In this document: piece by piece, positions 1 to 8,835 of the stretch | Numbering within the stretch: position 1 is the first letter of the stretch | Layout: each line of letters begins with the position of its first letter | Assembly (NCBI RefSeq): GCF_014202315.1 | Contig: NZ_JACHGN010000027.1 | Coordinates: forward strand, 106,581-170,580 | Length of the DNA: 64,000 bases | Source: Thermocatellispora tengchongensis | GTDB lineage: Bacteria > Actinomycetota > Actinomycetes > Streptosporangiales > Streptosporangiaceae | Direction: 5' to 3' | The notes under the pieces: generated by a model | What the model was told of the DNA's origin: nothing | The model's database searches: none | Seen by the model: the letters and a program-made list of their open reading frames with translations, nothing else | Translations under genes and position numbers: made by a program

Positions 1-1
1 G

Positions 2-1608
2 CTCGGCGACAGCGTCGAGGTGCCGAAGAGACTCATCCGCGTGATCAGCGAATATCTCGACACCTATACCGACGACCTCGGGCGGCCGGTCTTCGCGGGC
101 GGCTCCTACTTCAAGTCCAGCGAACCGGGGCAGGAGCCCACCAAAGAACAGCAGGCGCTGGACGTGGTCGACTCCTTCTCCATGTCGGTCACGCTGATGC
201 TCAGCGTCCTGGGCTTTTTGAAGGTGTTCCGGCGCAGTGTGCGCCGCGAGGAGCTGCTGCGCGAGATCCTGGACGTCGAGCAGCGCGCCGCCAAGCGGCT
301 CTCCGCCGCCATGGTCAACCTGCTGCGGAGCTTCACCATCAACGCCTTCGAGCCGGGGTCCGCGGCGGGCCGGGCGCTGATCCGCTCGGTCAACCAGACC
401 GGCTCCCCCGACCGGCGGGTCATCGAGGAGTTGCAGCGCCAGCTCACCGGCGTACGCGCCGGCCTGCGCGACCTGACCATCGGCTCCGCCCAGGTCGATC
501 TGGACAACCCAACCTGCTGTTCGAATGCGGCTGGAGCTGGGGCATCGTCGCGGGCGCGCCCGAGGTGGAGACCGACCTCGACGTCGGGCCGCAGCCCGAA
601 GGGTCGGCGCCCAACCTGCCGTTCCTGTATTTCACCGTCATCGCGCTGACCAGCATCGCCGACCTGTTCTCCGAGCGCACCCGCGTCCTCGGCCTGCTGG
701 ATGACGACCAGCAGCAGCTCGCCAACGCCCTGCAGCGCCGCTGGGACCTCACCCAGGCGTACTGGGCCAGGATCGCCATGTTCGGCCGCGGGCGCTGGCC
801 GCTGGAGGACATCCCCTGGCGCACCACCGACGACGCCGAGTCGGAGTACTTCTCGCTGCTGGTCACCGCCATGGTGGTGGAGAACCTGATGCGCACCCGG
901 GCCGGAGACGCGGTGCTCGGCCGCGTCTATGGCGTGCTGCACGAGCTGGCGATCCGGGCCCGCATCACCCGCCGCGCGGTCAAGGACGACCCCGCGGTCC
1001 GCATGCACGCCCCCGGCGTGGTCTACCAGCTCGACGGCACCGACGCCCTCGGCCCGCCGATGCACTGGCTGCTGTCCGACTTCGCGGTCACCCTGCTGAA
1101 ACGGACGATGGGCGTGGCGTCCATCGCCCAGAGCACCGAGATGCGCGAGCGGCTGCTGTCGCTCGCCGATGAGATCTGGGACCACGTGTACCGGCGGCGC
1201 TGCGGCAACGGCCGGGCCCGTGACCTGTGGGACCAGCCGGGCAACGTGTTCGCCGAGGCCGAGCCGGGCAGCGAGCTGCCCTCCTGGTACTTCACCGAGC
1301 GCGTGGTGGAGTTCCTGGTCGCCGCGGCCAAGGCCACCGAGGCCGGACCGATCCGCAGCCCGCAGCTCGCCGAGATCGCCAACGAGATGCTCAGCGAGGC
1401 CGAGCACCTCTACGACCAGGAACAGCTCATCTGGGCCAACACCTCGGGGCCGCTTCAGCCCACGCTGCGCGCCATCGAGGGCAACCTCCAGCGGGCGAGG
1501 CTGATCGTCCGCACCCGGCCGGGCAGCGCCATGGCACTGATCAGCGACTGCCTCAAGGACCTCGAACTTCTCGCGCTGGCCCGGGAGACCGCCGCGGAGG
1601 CGACGTGA
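2..1608 (+). pseudogene. SCO2524-family protein, 5' partial, frameshifted
   Basis: The frame is open from the first base of the window (LGDSVEVPKRLIRV...), so the start lies upstream. From about base 511 this frame turns into low-complexity Arg/Ser/Pro sequence. Adding one C to the C run near 508-511 lets it read on as NPNLLFECGWSWGIV into the frame that ends at 1608, giving at least 530 residues in all. I place it in the SCO2524 family from its content and because the SCO2523, SCO2522 and SCO2521-type genes follow in the same direction, the order of the Streptomyces coelicolor cluster. The family has no known function and I see no catalytic motif or membrane segment. The stop lies 2 nt before the next ATG. 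The lesion may be a real mutation or a base missing from the sequence. Confidence 0.7.
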
Positions 1609-1610
1609 CC

Positions 1611-2528
1611 ATGCTGGTATTCGCGATCAGCGACAAGGGCGGCACCGGGCGCTCGGTCACGAGCACCAACATCGCCTTCCGCCGCGCGCTGCAGGGCGAC
1701 GACGTGTGCTACCTCGACTTCGACTTCGGCTCCCCGACCGTCGGCGCGATCTTCGGCGTCAGATCGGCCGAGCGCGGCACCGAACGCGGCGGCATGCACT
1801 CCTATCTGCAGGAGAAGACCGAGGACCCCTACCGCGTCGACATCTGGACCGACTCCGACCGCAGCGCCCTGCGCAGCAGGCCGCCCGGGGCAGGGCAGCT
1901 CATCCTGCTGCCCGGCGACTCCAGCGGCGGCGAGTTCCCCGCCTCCCCGCGCGCGGTGGACCGCTGCGTCCGGCTGTTCTCCCGGCTGAGGGAGGAGTTC
2001 GATCTGTGCATGGTCGACTTGAGCGCCGGCCGGTCCTACGCCGCCGACATGGTGCTCGCCGCGACCGCCCGCGCCGAGCTGTCCGACGTCCCGTTCCGCT
2101 GGCTGGTCTTCCACCGCTGGACCAGGCAGCACATCATCGCCGCCGCCGGGCTGGTGTTCGAGCGGCGCGGCCTCCTCGACGTCGGCGCCGCCCACGGGCA
2201 TGACAAGACCGCGCTGGCCGAGCGCATCCGGTTCGTACGCACCGCCGTGGTGGAGGCCAACGCGCCCGAGCGCTCGGCGCTGCGCTCCACCCAGCTCGCC
2301 TGGCTCGATGAGTGCGACCGCGACCTGCATGAACTGGCCCGCCGCCACGGCGTGGGGCGTACGGCGATGCTGGGCAAGGTCCCGCTGGACCCGGTCCTGC
2401 AGTGGCGCGAGCAGATCCTGGTGGACGAGGACGTCTACGCCAGCCAGATCGCCAACGAGAGCACGATCCGCGCCTTCGACCACATCGCGACCAAGATCTT
2501 CGATGCGCGCGCGTGGGAGGGGCTGTGA
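1611..2528 (+). CDS. SCO2523-family variant P-loop protein
   Basis: This 305-residue protein resembles ParA/MinD-type P-loop ATPases at its N-terminus: a first beta strand (MLVFAISD) runs into KGGTGRS, followed by an Asp-rich strand (YLDFDFGSP). The deviant Walker A of ParA proteins is KGGxGKT/S. Here the key Lys is Arg, which defines the variant P-loop SCO2523 family, so ATP hydrolysis may be lost or altered. The ATG at 1611 has GGAGG at 1596-1600. A GTG at 1605 that overlaps the previous stop is an alternative start. The gene overlaps the next by four bases (GTGA), so the cluster is probably one operon. Its role is unknown; a nucleotide-sensing or scaffolding partner of the neighbouring SCO2522 and SCO2521 proteins is a guess from context. 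Confidence 0.8.
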   Translation: MLVFAISDKGGTGRSVTSTNIAFRRALQGDDVCYLDFDFGSPTVGAIFGVRSAERGTERGGMHSYLQEKTEDPYRVDIWTDSDRSALRSRPPGAGQLILLPGDSSGGEFPASPRAVDRCVRLFSRLREEFDLCMVDLSAGRSYAADMVLAATARAELSDVPFRWLVFHRWTRQHIIAAAGLVFERRGLLDVGAAHGHDKTALAERIRFVRTAVVEANAPERSALRSTQLAWLDECDRDLHELARRHGVGRTAMLGKVPLDPVLQWREQILVDEDVYASQIANESTIRAFDHIATKIFDARAWEGL

Positions 2529-3469
2529 CGGCCCCCTTCGCCGAGGACACCGCCGAACGCCGGGTCGAGGCCACCCCGCTGTCCCACGTCTCCATCGAGC
2601 TCGGCCACCTGTACATGGAGGACTACGCCGAAGGGCGCGACCACCTCCGCGAGCGGTTCCGGCAGGTGGCGCCATGGGCGCGCACGGTGCGCGAGAGCCT
2701 GTCCGAGACCCTGCCGGGCCGGGCGCGGATCAGCACCTGCTTCCTCATCGACGACTACTTCTCCAGGTTCGGCTCGCCCGCCGAGGTCGTGCCCATGGTG
2801 ACGGAGGCAGCCGCCGAGAGCGGGCTGGTCGTCGACTACCTGGCCAGGGAGTCCGGCTGCGCCCGGTTCGGGCCGGTGGACCTGGCGACCCTGGTGCTCG
2901 ACCGGATCGTCGTCGATCCCGCCCCCGGCGCCAACGGCTCTCGGCCGCCGCTCACCGAGACCGGCTGGCTGTGCAACGGCCAGCGCGGCCCGGAGACCGC
3001 TCACGTCGAGGCCATGGGGGCCCAGCCGGGCTGGCGTCCGCCGGTGCAGAACGCCAAGCGGCGGCACTCGATCTTCGTGGACGTGGAGCTGTGGGACGCG
3101 CCGGGGGGCGAGCGGGTGTGGTCGTGCCCGTTCCTGGCCGCGGTCTGGCAACTGCTGCGGCTCGGCCTGCTCCGGTATCACGGCAAAGCGGTCGCCGTCC
3201 CGGAAGAACCCGGGGAGACCTTTCCCGCCGAGTGGGACGCGCTGCCGCCCCTGCTCAAGCTCAACCCCAGGGCCGCGCCCTTCGCGGCGTACCGGACCGT
3301 GTCCGTGCTCTCCTCCCGGTTCCTGCCCGTCGAACTCGCGGTGCGCACCATCCTCGGCCAGGTCGCCGTCGATCTCGAGGTGCTCCGCCAGGTCACGGAG
3401 CGCGCCCGGGCGGAAGGCGTGCCGTTCGAGGACGAACTGGTCGACCGCGTCTCCTACGTCTTCACCTAG
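2525..3469 (+). CDS. SCO2522-family protein
   Basis: This 314-residue soluble protein has a GTG start that overlaps the stop of the P-loop gene (GTGA), which implies translational coupling. It contains stretches I associate with the SCO2522 family: SHVSIELGHLYMEDYAEG near the N-terminus, STCFLIDDYF at about residue 70, a central SIFVDVELWD, and WSCPFLAAVWQLLRLGLLR. The SIFVDVELWD and DDYF stretches look like core strands with acidic ends, but I cannot name a fold or a catalytic site. No signal peptide or membrane helix is visible. The family is known only as a member of the conserved SCO2521-2525 neighbourhood of actinobacteria, and no biochemical role is assigned here. Confidence 0.75.
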   Translation: MTAPFAEDTAERRVEATPLSHVSIELGHLYMEDYAEGRDHLRERFRQVAPWARTVRESLSETLPGRARISTCFLIDDYFSRFGSPAEVVPMVTEAAAESGLVVDYLARESGCARFGPVDLATLVLDRIVVDPAPGANGSRPPLTETGWLCNGQRGPETAHVEAMGAQPGWRPPVQNAKRRHSIFVDVELWDAPGGERVWSCPFLAAVWQLLRLGLLRYHGKAVAVPEEPGETFPAEWDALPPLLKLNPRAAPFAAYRTVSVLSSRFLPVELAVRTILGQVAVDLEVLRQVTERARAEGVPFEDELVDRVSYVFT

Positions 3470-3490
3470 CGCCGCGCACCGGGGAGAGAC

Positions 3491-4477
3491 ATGCTGATCA
3501 TGGGGGAGGTGCAGACCGGGCTCCTGCGCAACCTCGGGGAGCTCGGCGAGCCGAAGTGCCGCGAGGTGCTCGGCCTGGTCTCCGGTGAGGAGCCGCGCAC
3601 CTCCATGCGCCCCCTGCCGTACGCGATCTCGCCCGAGCAGTTCACCGGAGTGGACTGCCGCCTGCCCGGCGTGTCCGGCGCGCGTATCCGGGGCACCGGG
3701 ACGGTGGCGCAGCACGCCGTGATCGTCGGCGGCCGGGTGCTGCAGGCGTCCGCGTACGCCACCGTCGTGGCGGGCGCCGCGGACCACCGCCTGCCCTGGT
3801 CCCACTACTTGGCCCGGCCGGGGGACATCGAGGTGCACGGCCGGCCGCGCTGGGCCGACATGGCCGAGGGCTTCATGGCCGCCGAAATGCCGATGGACGC
3901 GCTGAACCTCTCCGCGATCGGCGGCCGGCTGATGGCCGCGGTGCAGGAGTCGCCGCACCTCGACGGCAAGACGCCGTTCAAGAGCACCCGCACCCACCTG
4001 CGCTGGGTGCTGTGGCGGGGCGAGGCGGGCGCGCCGCCCCTGCTGCTGACCCTGGGCAAGGGGTCCCTGCGCACGCTGCGCCTGACCGGCGAGCCCGCGA
4101 CCGATGTGACCGCCTTCTGCGAGGACCTGGCCCTGCACGACTGGCTGCTGACGACCATCCAGGCCATCATCCAGCGCGCGCTCATCGGCACCGCCGCCCC
4201 GTCGCAGATCGCAGCCAGGCTCGCCCCGGCGATCGATCATCTGATGCACCTGTGGATGCCCGGCGCCCGCGTACCCGACTCCTACCAGCACCTGTGGAAG
4301 GAGCTGGAACGGCGGCCGGGGTTCAGCAGGCAGTGGGCCTCGTCCGTGACGCGAATCCGCGACCAGATCGCGGTCAACACCTTGTCCCTTCTCAGCGCGG
4401 CTGTGATGACAGAGAGCGGGCATGAACCTGATGGCGACATCTCACCGCACCGAGGTGCTTCCCAGGACGATCCGTAA
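3491..4477 (+). CDS. SCO2521-family protein
   Basis: The ATG at 3491 is preceded by GGGGAGAG and gives 328 residues. Features typical of the SCO2521 family include GEVQTGLLRNLGELGEPKC near the N-terminus, SGARIRGTGTVAQHAVIVGG (a beta-rich block), LPWSHYLARPG, and EDLALHDWLLTTIQAIIQRA in the C-terminal half. There is no recognisable catalytic signature, signal peptide or membrane helix. The gene lies 21 nt after the SCO2522-type gene and its last 56 nt overlap the start of the membrane-protein gene, so all four probably share one transcript. Function unknown. The methyltransferase of the wider family neighbourhood (SCO2525 type) is not in the window and would be expected upstream. Confidence 0.75.
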   Translation: MLIMGEVQTGLLRNLGELGEPKCREVLGLVSGEEPRTSMRPLPYAISPEQFTGVDCRLPGVSGARIRGTGTVAQHAVIVGGRVLQASAYATVVAGAADHRLPWSHYLARPGDIEVHGRPRWADMAEGFMAAEMPMDALNLSAIGGRLMAAVQESPHLDGKTPFKSTRTHLRWVLWRGEAGAPPLLLTLGKGSLRTLRLTGEPATDVTAFCEDLALHDWLLTTIQAIIQRALIGTAAPSQIAARLAPAIDHLMHLWMPGARVPDSYQHLWKELERRPGFSRQWASSVTRIRDQIAVNTLSLLSAAVMTESGHEPDGDISPHRGASQDDP

Positions 4478-5390
4478 GGTCATCGTCACCCTGGTCGTCG
4501 GCGGATCGTCCTTCGCACTGACCAACATGGTCGTGGAAGAGGCCGATCTCGTGTGGAGCGTGACACTGTCCGTCTTCATCGGCGGAGTGGTGTTCGTGGT
4601 CCAGTTCATGGTGGACGCCGACAACCTCCTGCAGACCGTGCAGGCCGAGCAGTACCGGCATCACGCCGCCTTGCAGGAGGCGGTGGAGCGGGGGTTCAAC
4701 CGGGTCAGCGAGGCGACGGAGCTGTTCGATCTGGTGGAGTCGTCCACGCTGCCCACCGATGTGATCCACCGGTTCGTACGCAACGCGGCGACCCTGGGAC
4801 CGGCCATCCCCAGCCTGGCCCGGGATCTCGCCCAAGCCGAGATCGGCCGGGTCTCGCAGTTCCTGCACGAGCTGAGCCAGGGCGTCGCCATCCACGAGGG
4901 CGAAGACCGCGAGTGGCTGCTCACGCTGTCGGCCCACGCCGCCAAGTCCATCGACGCGGTGAGCATCCCCGTGGTGGACGCGGGCGCCTGGGACCTCGAC
5001 GGCGGCTTCTGGACCACCGACCTGGGGCAGCGCTACCTGGAGACGCAGCGCGAACGGGTGCAGAAGGGGGTGCGGATCAGGCGCATCTTCGTGCTGGACC
5101 GATCCGATCGGCAGCACAAGGACCTGTTCCGGCGCATCTACCGCTGGCAGTCGGAACTCGGCATACAGACGCGGGTCCTCGACGCCGACGCGCCCACCAC
5201 GCCGCAGCGCTGGCTGAGCGACTTCATCGTCTTCGACGGCGTGGTCAGCTACGAGACCACGGCGGGGCCGAACCTGGCCCGCGACGTGCACATGATCATC
5301 AGCACTCAGCTCGTGCTGGACCCGGCGCGGGTGGAGACCCTGTCCGAGCGGTTCAACCTTCTGTGGGAGCAGGCACAGGAGCTTGAGTGA
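4422..5390 (+). CDS. Two-helix membrane protein with cytosolic C-terminal domain, unknown function
   Basis: 322 residues. Two hydrophobic segments lie near the N-terminus (about residues 17-37 and 42-63), then a helical region (residues 65-180) and a C-terminal alpha/beta domain (about 185-322) that includes GVRIRRIFVLDRSDR and WLSDFIVFDGVVSYET. The alternation of 'RIxRIFVLD' with 'xxDFIVFDG' recalls phospholipase-D-superfamily folds, but no HKD motif is present, so I do not assign an enzyme. A second in-frame ATG at 4431 is an alternative start. The long overlap with the SCO2521-type gene suggests co-expression, so it may be the membrane anchor of that cluster. Its end overlaps the convergent FAD oxidase gene by 38 nt. 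Confidence 0.6.
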   Translation: MNLMATSHRTEVLPRTIRKVIVTLVVGGSSFALTNMVVEEADLVWSVTLSVFIGGVVFVVQFMVDADNLLQTVQAEQYRHHAALQEAVERGFNRVSEATELFDLVESSTLPTDVIHRFVRNAATLGPAIPSLARDLAQAEIGRVSQFLHELSQGVAIHEGEDREWLLTLSAHAAKSIDAVSIPVVDAGAWDLDGGFWTTDLGQRYLETQRERVQKGVRIRRIFVLDRSDRQHKDLFRRIYRWQSELGIQTRVLDADAPTTPQRWLSDFIVFDGVVSYETTAGPNLARDVHMIISTQLVLDPARVETLSERFNLLWEQAQELE

Positions 5391-6529
5391 ACCGCGCCGG
5401 GTCACAGCGCGCCAGCAGGTCCGCCGTTCCGGGGGCCGCCTCATCGCCGGTGATCAGCGCGGCCGTCAGCTCGGCAGTGACCGGGGCCAGCGTGATGCCG
5501 AACCCGCCGTGCCCGGTGGCGAGCACCACCCGCCCGTACAGGTCGAGGGCGCCGATCAGCGGGACTCCGTCCTCGCTGCCCGGCCGCACTCCCGCCCAGT
5601 GCCGCCGCTGCCGCCAGCCCGCGGCGGCCGGGGAGAGCGCGGCCAGCCCGCGCCGGATCCCGGCGAGGTTGCGTGGCGTCGGCACGGTGTCGGCGCGGCC
5701 GGGCTCGTGGGTCACCCCGGCGGCCAGCCGCCCGTCCCAGCGGGGCACGGCGTAGAGGTCGCGTCCGCCGGCGCGGGCGTACGCGGCGTGGCGCAGCGGG
5801 TACCCCGGCGAATTGGGGGCCATGACCTCGATCGCCTCGCCCTTGACCGGGAACAGCCGGGACGCGGCGGACGGCGCGAGCGCGGCACTGAGGTGGCCGC
5901 AGGCCACGACGGCGTGTCCGCACTCGATGCGGGTGCCGTCGTCCAGTTCCACTCGCGCACCGCCAGGCCGGGCCGAGACGGGTGACGGCCACGCCGAGCC
6001 GCACCTGTGCGCCCGGCGCGCGGCGCAGGGCGGTGGCGAGCGCCGACATCAGCAGCGGCGGTTCCAGCGCCAGTTCCCGCGGAAGGTGGAAACCCTCGCG
6101 CAGTCGCGGATTCAGCAGCGGTTCCAGGCGTAGCACCTCGACCCGGGAAAGGGGGGTCACTCGCGCCCCATTGGCGATCCAGCGAGGCACGATCTTCTCA
6201 TGCAACCGATATGACTCCTCGTCATCCAATGCGATCTGCAGGGCGCCGGACGACAGCAACGGAATGTCTATTCCAGACAGCCCGATAATGGAGTTCAGCC
6301 ATGCCGGATACAGCTCTCTGCTGCGTTCCGCGAGATCGTGCAGTGGGCCGAGGCACAATTCATCGCTTTCGGTGATGATGCCGCCCATCGCCGCTGATGA
6401 GGCGGCACCGCCGAGGCTTGCCCCGCGATCCACCATCACGACCCGCCGGCCTTCCGTGAGGAGCCGGTGGGCGATGGCGCAACCGATGATTCCGCCACCG
6501 GCTATGGTCACGTCACAGGTCTCACGCAC
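5353..6529 (-). pseudogene. FAD-dependent glycine/D-amino-acid oxidase-like protein, frameshifted
   Basis: The N-terminal frame begins METCDVT-like with a Rossmann FAD-binding loop (VTIAGGGIIGCAIAHRLL) and an acidic residue at the end of strand 2 (VVMVDRG), as in ThiO/DAO-type flavin amine oxidases. At about base 5965 the frame is lost. Removing one base there joins it to a second frame that supplies the rest: an FPVKGEAIEVMAP strand, an RPGSEDGVPLIG block and a C-terminal FAD-pyrophosphate signature (VVLATGHGGFGITLAPV). Joined, the protein would be about 390 residues, normal for the family. Glycine oxidase ThiO feeds thiazole synthesis for thiamine, but no other thi gene is nearby, so the substrate is uncertain. 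It is either a recent pseudogene or a sequence error. Confidence 0.75.
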
Positions 6530-6743
6530 ACGCGTCTCCTCGCCGACCTGCCGTGCCGATTTTTCGGGCTATAACGCAGATTTAACCCTTTCTGTGAATA
6601 TTGCGGCCCTACGACGATATCTCGCGATTCCGTATCGGAGGAGAGGCGGACCCAAACCTTGCCGGGACATCACCCCGCCTATGACCGGCACGGGTACGAC
6701 CAGGCGTGCGGAACGGTCGCCCGCCTCACGAAGGGAACCCGCC

Positions 6744-6914
6744 ATGTCCGTTCGGAGCCGTGCCATCATGCTGGTCACGTTCACCGCCGCCGGGGTCGCC
6801 CTGGCCATCGCCCCGGCGTACGCCGACGCCGCGAGCGCGCCCCTGAACGGTCTGCGCCGCCTGCTCGACCGGCTCGCGCCGGTAGGGCTTCCCGGGGGAC
6901 CGCGCTTCCGGTGA
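6744..6914 (+). CDS. Small secreted peptide, 56 residues, unknown function
   Basis: The ATG at 6744 follows AAGGGA with suitable spacing. The product has a clear signal peptide: a basic n-region (MSVRSRA), a hydrophobic core (IMLVTFTAAGVALAIAP) and a probable AYA-D cleavage site near residue 27. The predicted mature part is about 29 residues, basic and Leu/Pro-rich (LNGLRRLLDRLAPVGLPG), with no cysteine. A perfect 10-bp hairpin starts on the base after the stop, which supports a real short transcription unit. No family is recognised. It lies about 200 nt upstream of the MFS gene and about 2 kb before a DUF692 enzyme, but it lacks the Cys residues typical of DUF692 substrates. Confidence 0.55.
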   Translation: MSVRSRAIMLVTFTAAGVALAIAPAYADAASAPLNGLRRLLDRLAPVGLPGGPRFR

Positions 6915-6940
6915 CCTCGCCCGGTGGGCGCCGGGCGAGG
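6915..6940 (+). terminator. Perfect GC hairpin directly after the 56-residue ORF
   Basis: CCTCGCCCGG (6915-6924) pairs perfectly with CCGGGCGAGG (6931-6940) around a 6-nt loop. It begins on the base after the TGA of the small secreted peptide gene. There is no T-run, as is usual for hairpin terminators in high-GC actinomycetes. Confidence 0.65.
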
Positions 6941-7022
6941 TGCCCACACCGGCGCCGGGCGTCACGTGCGGGGTGGGGAGAAACGTGGTGCGGTTCCGGG
7001 AGGGGAGGGGTAGGGTCCGGGT

Positions 7023-8228
7023 ATGGCGTGGCGACATTGATCTTCGGCTGAGTTCGGGCTCACGCGCAGGCTCTATGCCTATGCGTTCTTCGAGGACCTC
7101 ATCCTCCTTTACCCGGTGTACGCGCTGCTGTTCGCCGGCACCGGGCTGTCCACGGCGCAGATCGCCTCACTGTTCGTGATCTGGTCGGTGACCGGGTTCG
7201 TCCTTGAGGTGCCCTCCGGCATGTGGGCCGACGCGTTCTCGCGGCGGTGGCTGCTGACGATCGCGCCGCTGCTGTCGGGGGCGGGGTTCGCGCTGTGGAC
7301 CTTCGCGCCCGCTTATCCCGCCTTCGCCGCCGGGTTCGTGTTGTGGGGGGCCGGGTCGGCGCTGCGCTCGGGGACCTTTCAGGCGCTCGCGTACGAGGAA
7401 CTGGACCGGCTGGGAGCCGCCGCGTCGTACGCGCGCGTCATCGGGCGGGCCGAGGCCGTGGCCACGGGGGCCCAGTTGCTCGCCACCCTGCTGGCCGCCC
7501 CGGTGCTCGCGGCGGGCGGGAACACCGCGGCCGGGGTGGCCAGCGTGGCCGTGTGCCTGGTCGGGGCGGCCGTGGGGTGGTCGTTGCCGGAGTCCAGGGG
7601 AGCGGGGGAGCGCGAGGGGGCCGGGTTCGCCGCGGTGCTGCGCGAGGGGGTGGCCGAGGTGCGCGCGACCCCGGGCGTACGCGGGTCGCTGCTGCTCGTC
7701 GCGGTGCTGATGGGGGCGACCGCGCTGGACGAGTTCGTGCCCCTGCTCGCCGAGGCGACCGGGGCCGCGCCGTCGGTCGTCCCGCTCCTCGTGCTGGTCG
7801 TCACCGCCGGCTTCGCCGTGGGCGGGTGGCTGGCCGGGCGCGGCACCCGGTGGGCCGGGCCCGCGCTGATGGGCGGCGCGGGGCTGCTCGCCGTCGGCGC
7901 GCCGGTGGCCGTGGGCGAGGGCTGGTGGGGTGGGACCGTGGCGGCGGGGACGGAGGCGGCTCCGTGGATCGGGATGGTGCTGATCGCGGCGGCCTTCGGG
8001 GTGTTCCAGTGGGCCATCACCGCCGCCGACGCCCGGCTGCAGGCGCGCATCGCCGACCGGTCGCGGGCCACGATCACCTCCATGGCGGGCTTCGGCGCGG
8101 AGGTCGTGGGGGTGCTGGCCTTCGCCGCATACGGGCTCGGGTCGGGGCTGGCGGGGCCGGGGACGCTGTTCGCCCTGGCCGCGGTGCCGTACGCCGTCGT
8201 GGCGGTGGTGCTGTGGCGGGGCAGGTGA
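7023..8228 (+). pseudogene. MFS transporter with in-frame TGA at codon 6
   Basis: From 7023 the frame reads Met-Ala-Trp-Arg-His, then TGA (7038-7040), then SSAEFGLTRRLYAYAFFED and on through a full-length 12-helix-type major facilitator protein. Conserved MFS features follow: the helix 2-3 loop block (PSGMWADAFSRRWLL) and regular hydrophobic helices to the end at 8228. The ATG at 7023 has a -10-like TAGGGT six bases upstream, which supports it as the original leaderless start. The next usable start, GTG 7116, would remove half of helix 1. So the gene is either inactivated by one base change (TGG or CGA to TGA) or carries a sequencing error. The substrate cannot be told; the subfamily is often annotated as a drug or metabolite exporter. 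Confidence 0.7.
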
Positions 8229-8332
8229 GTCCCCGGGCGGCCAATGATGGGTCAAGAGAGCGTGGCCGGGGTGGCGTGGTGCGCGTGGCCGGGAAGAACT
8301 CCTGACCAGGCACTATCCGACTGCGAGGGACC

Positions 8333-8752
8333 ATGAGACTGTACGCACGCCGGCATCAGATGCCCGCCCGGATCGCCACGGGCGCGTACATTCTGAACTC
8401 CGGTCTGTCGAAGGTGAACGCCGACGCCGAGACCGCGGCCGGTGTGCACGGCATGGCGGCGGGGACGTACCCGTTCCTGCACGACCTGGAGCCGGAGCGG
8501 TTCACCCGCATGCTGTCGCGGGCGGAGATCGCGCTCGGGGCGGCGCTGCTGCTGCCGGTGGTGCCCTCGCTGGTGGCCGGGGCGGCGCTGACCGCGTTCG
8601 CGGGCGGGCTGCTCGGGCTGTACCTGCGCACTCCCGGGCTGCGCCAGGAGGGCAGCCTGCGCCCGACCCAGGAGGGCATCGGCGTCGCCAAGGACGTCTG
8701 GCTGCTGGGCATCGGCGTGGGGCTGGTCGTCGAGGAGCTGAGCCGCGACTGA
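8333..8752 (+). CDS. DoxX-like integral membrane protein
   Basis: 139 residues with a GAGGGA box upstream of the ATG. The N-terminus (RHQMPARIATGAYILNSGLS) and the later AEIALGAALLLPVVPSLVAG and LTAFAGGLLGLYLR segments give three or four helices with the spacing of the DoxX family. A conserved family feature is an N-terminal amphipathic helix followed by an 'xxSGLxK' turn, visible here as NSGLSK. DoxX proteins are small quinone- or thiol-linked membrane proteins whose exact roles vary. The gene ends 83 nt before a DUF692 (MNIO) enzyme. DoxX proteins recur beside DUF692 enzymes in metal-responsive peptide-modification loci, so a functional link is plausible but unproven. Confidence 0.7.
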   Translation: MRLYARRHQMPARIATGAYILNSGLSKVNADAETAAGVHGMAAGTYPFLHDLEPERFTRMLSRAEIALGAALLLPVVPSLVAGAALTAFAGGLLGLYLRTPGLRQEGSLRPTQEGIGVAKDVWLLGIGVGLVVEELSRD

Positions 8753-8835
8753 GGCGAGCTCGTCGTCCGTCGTGTGGGTGGTGTCCCCTCGTGTCCGTCG
8801 TGTCCCCTCGTGTTCGTCGCAAGGAGGCCGTTCGC

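Noticed and set aside
4422..5390. Phospholipase D-type enzyme
   Set aside because: The fold resemblance is weak and no HKD motif is present.
6530..6743. Riboswitch (for example TPP) upstream of the oxidase or secreted peptide gene
   Set aside because: No conserved thi-box sequence was visible, and thiamine genes are absent from the window.
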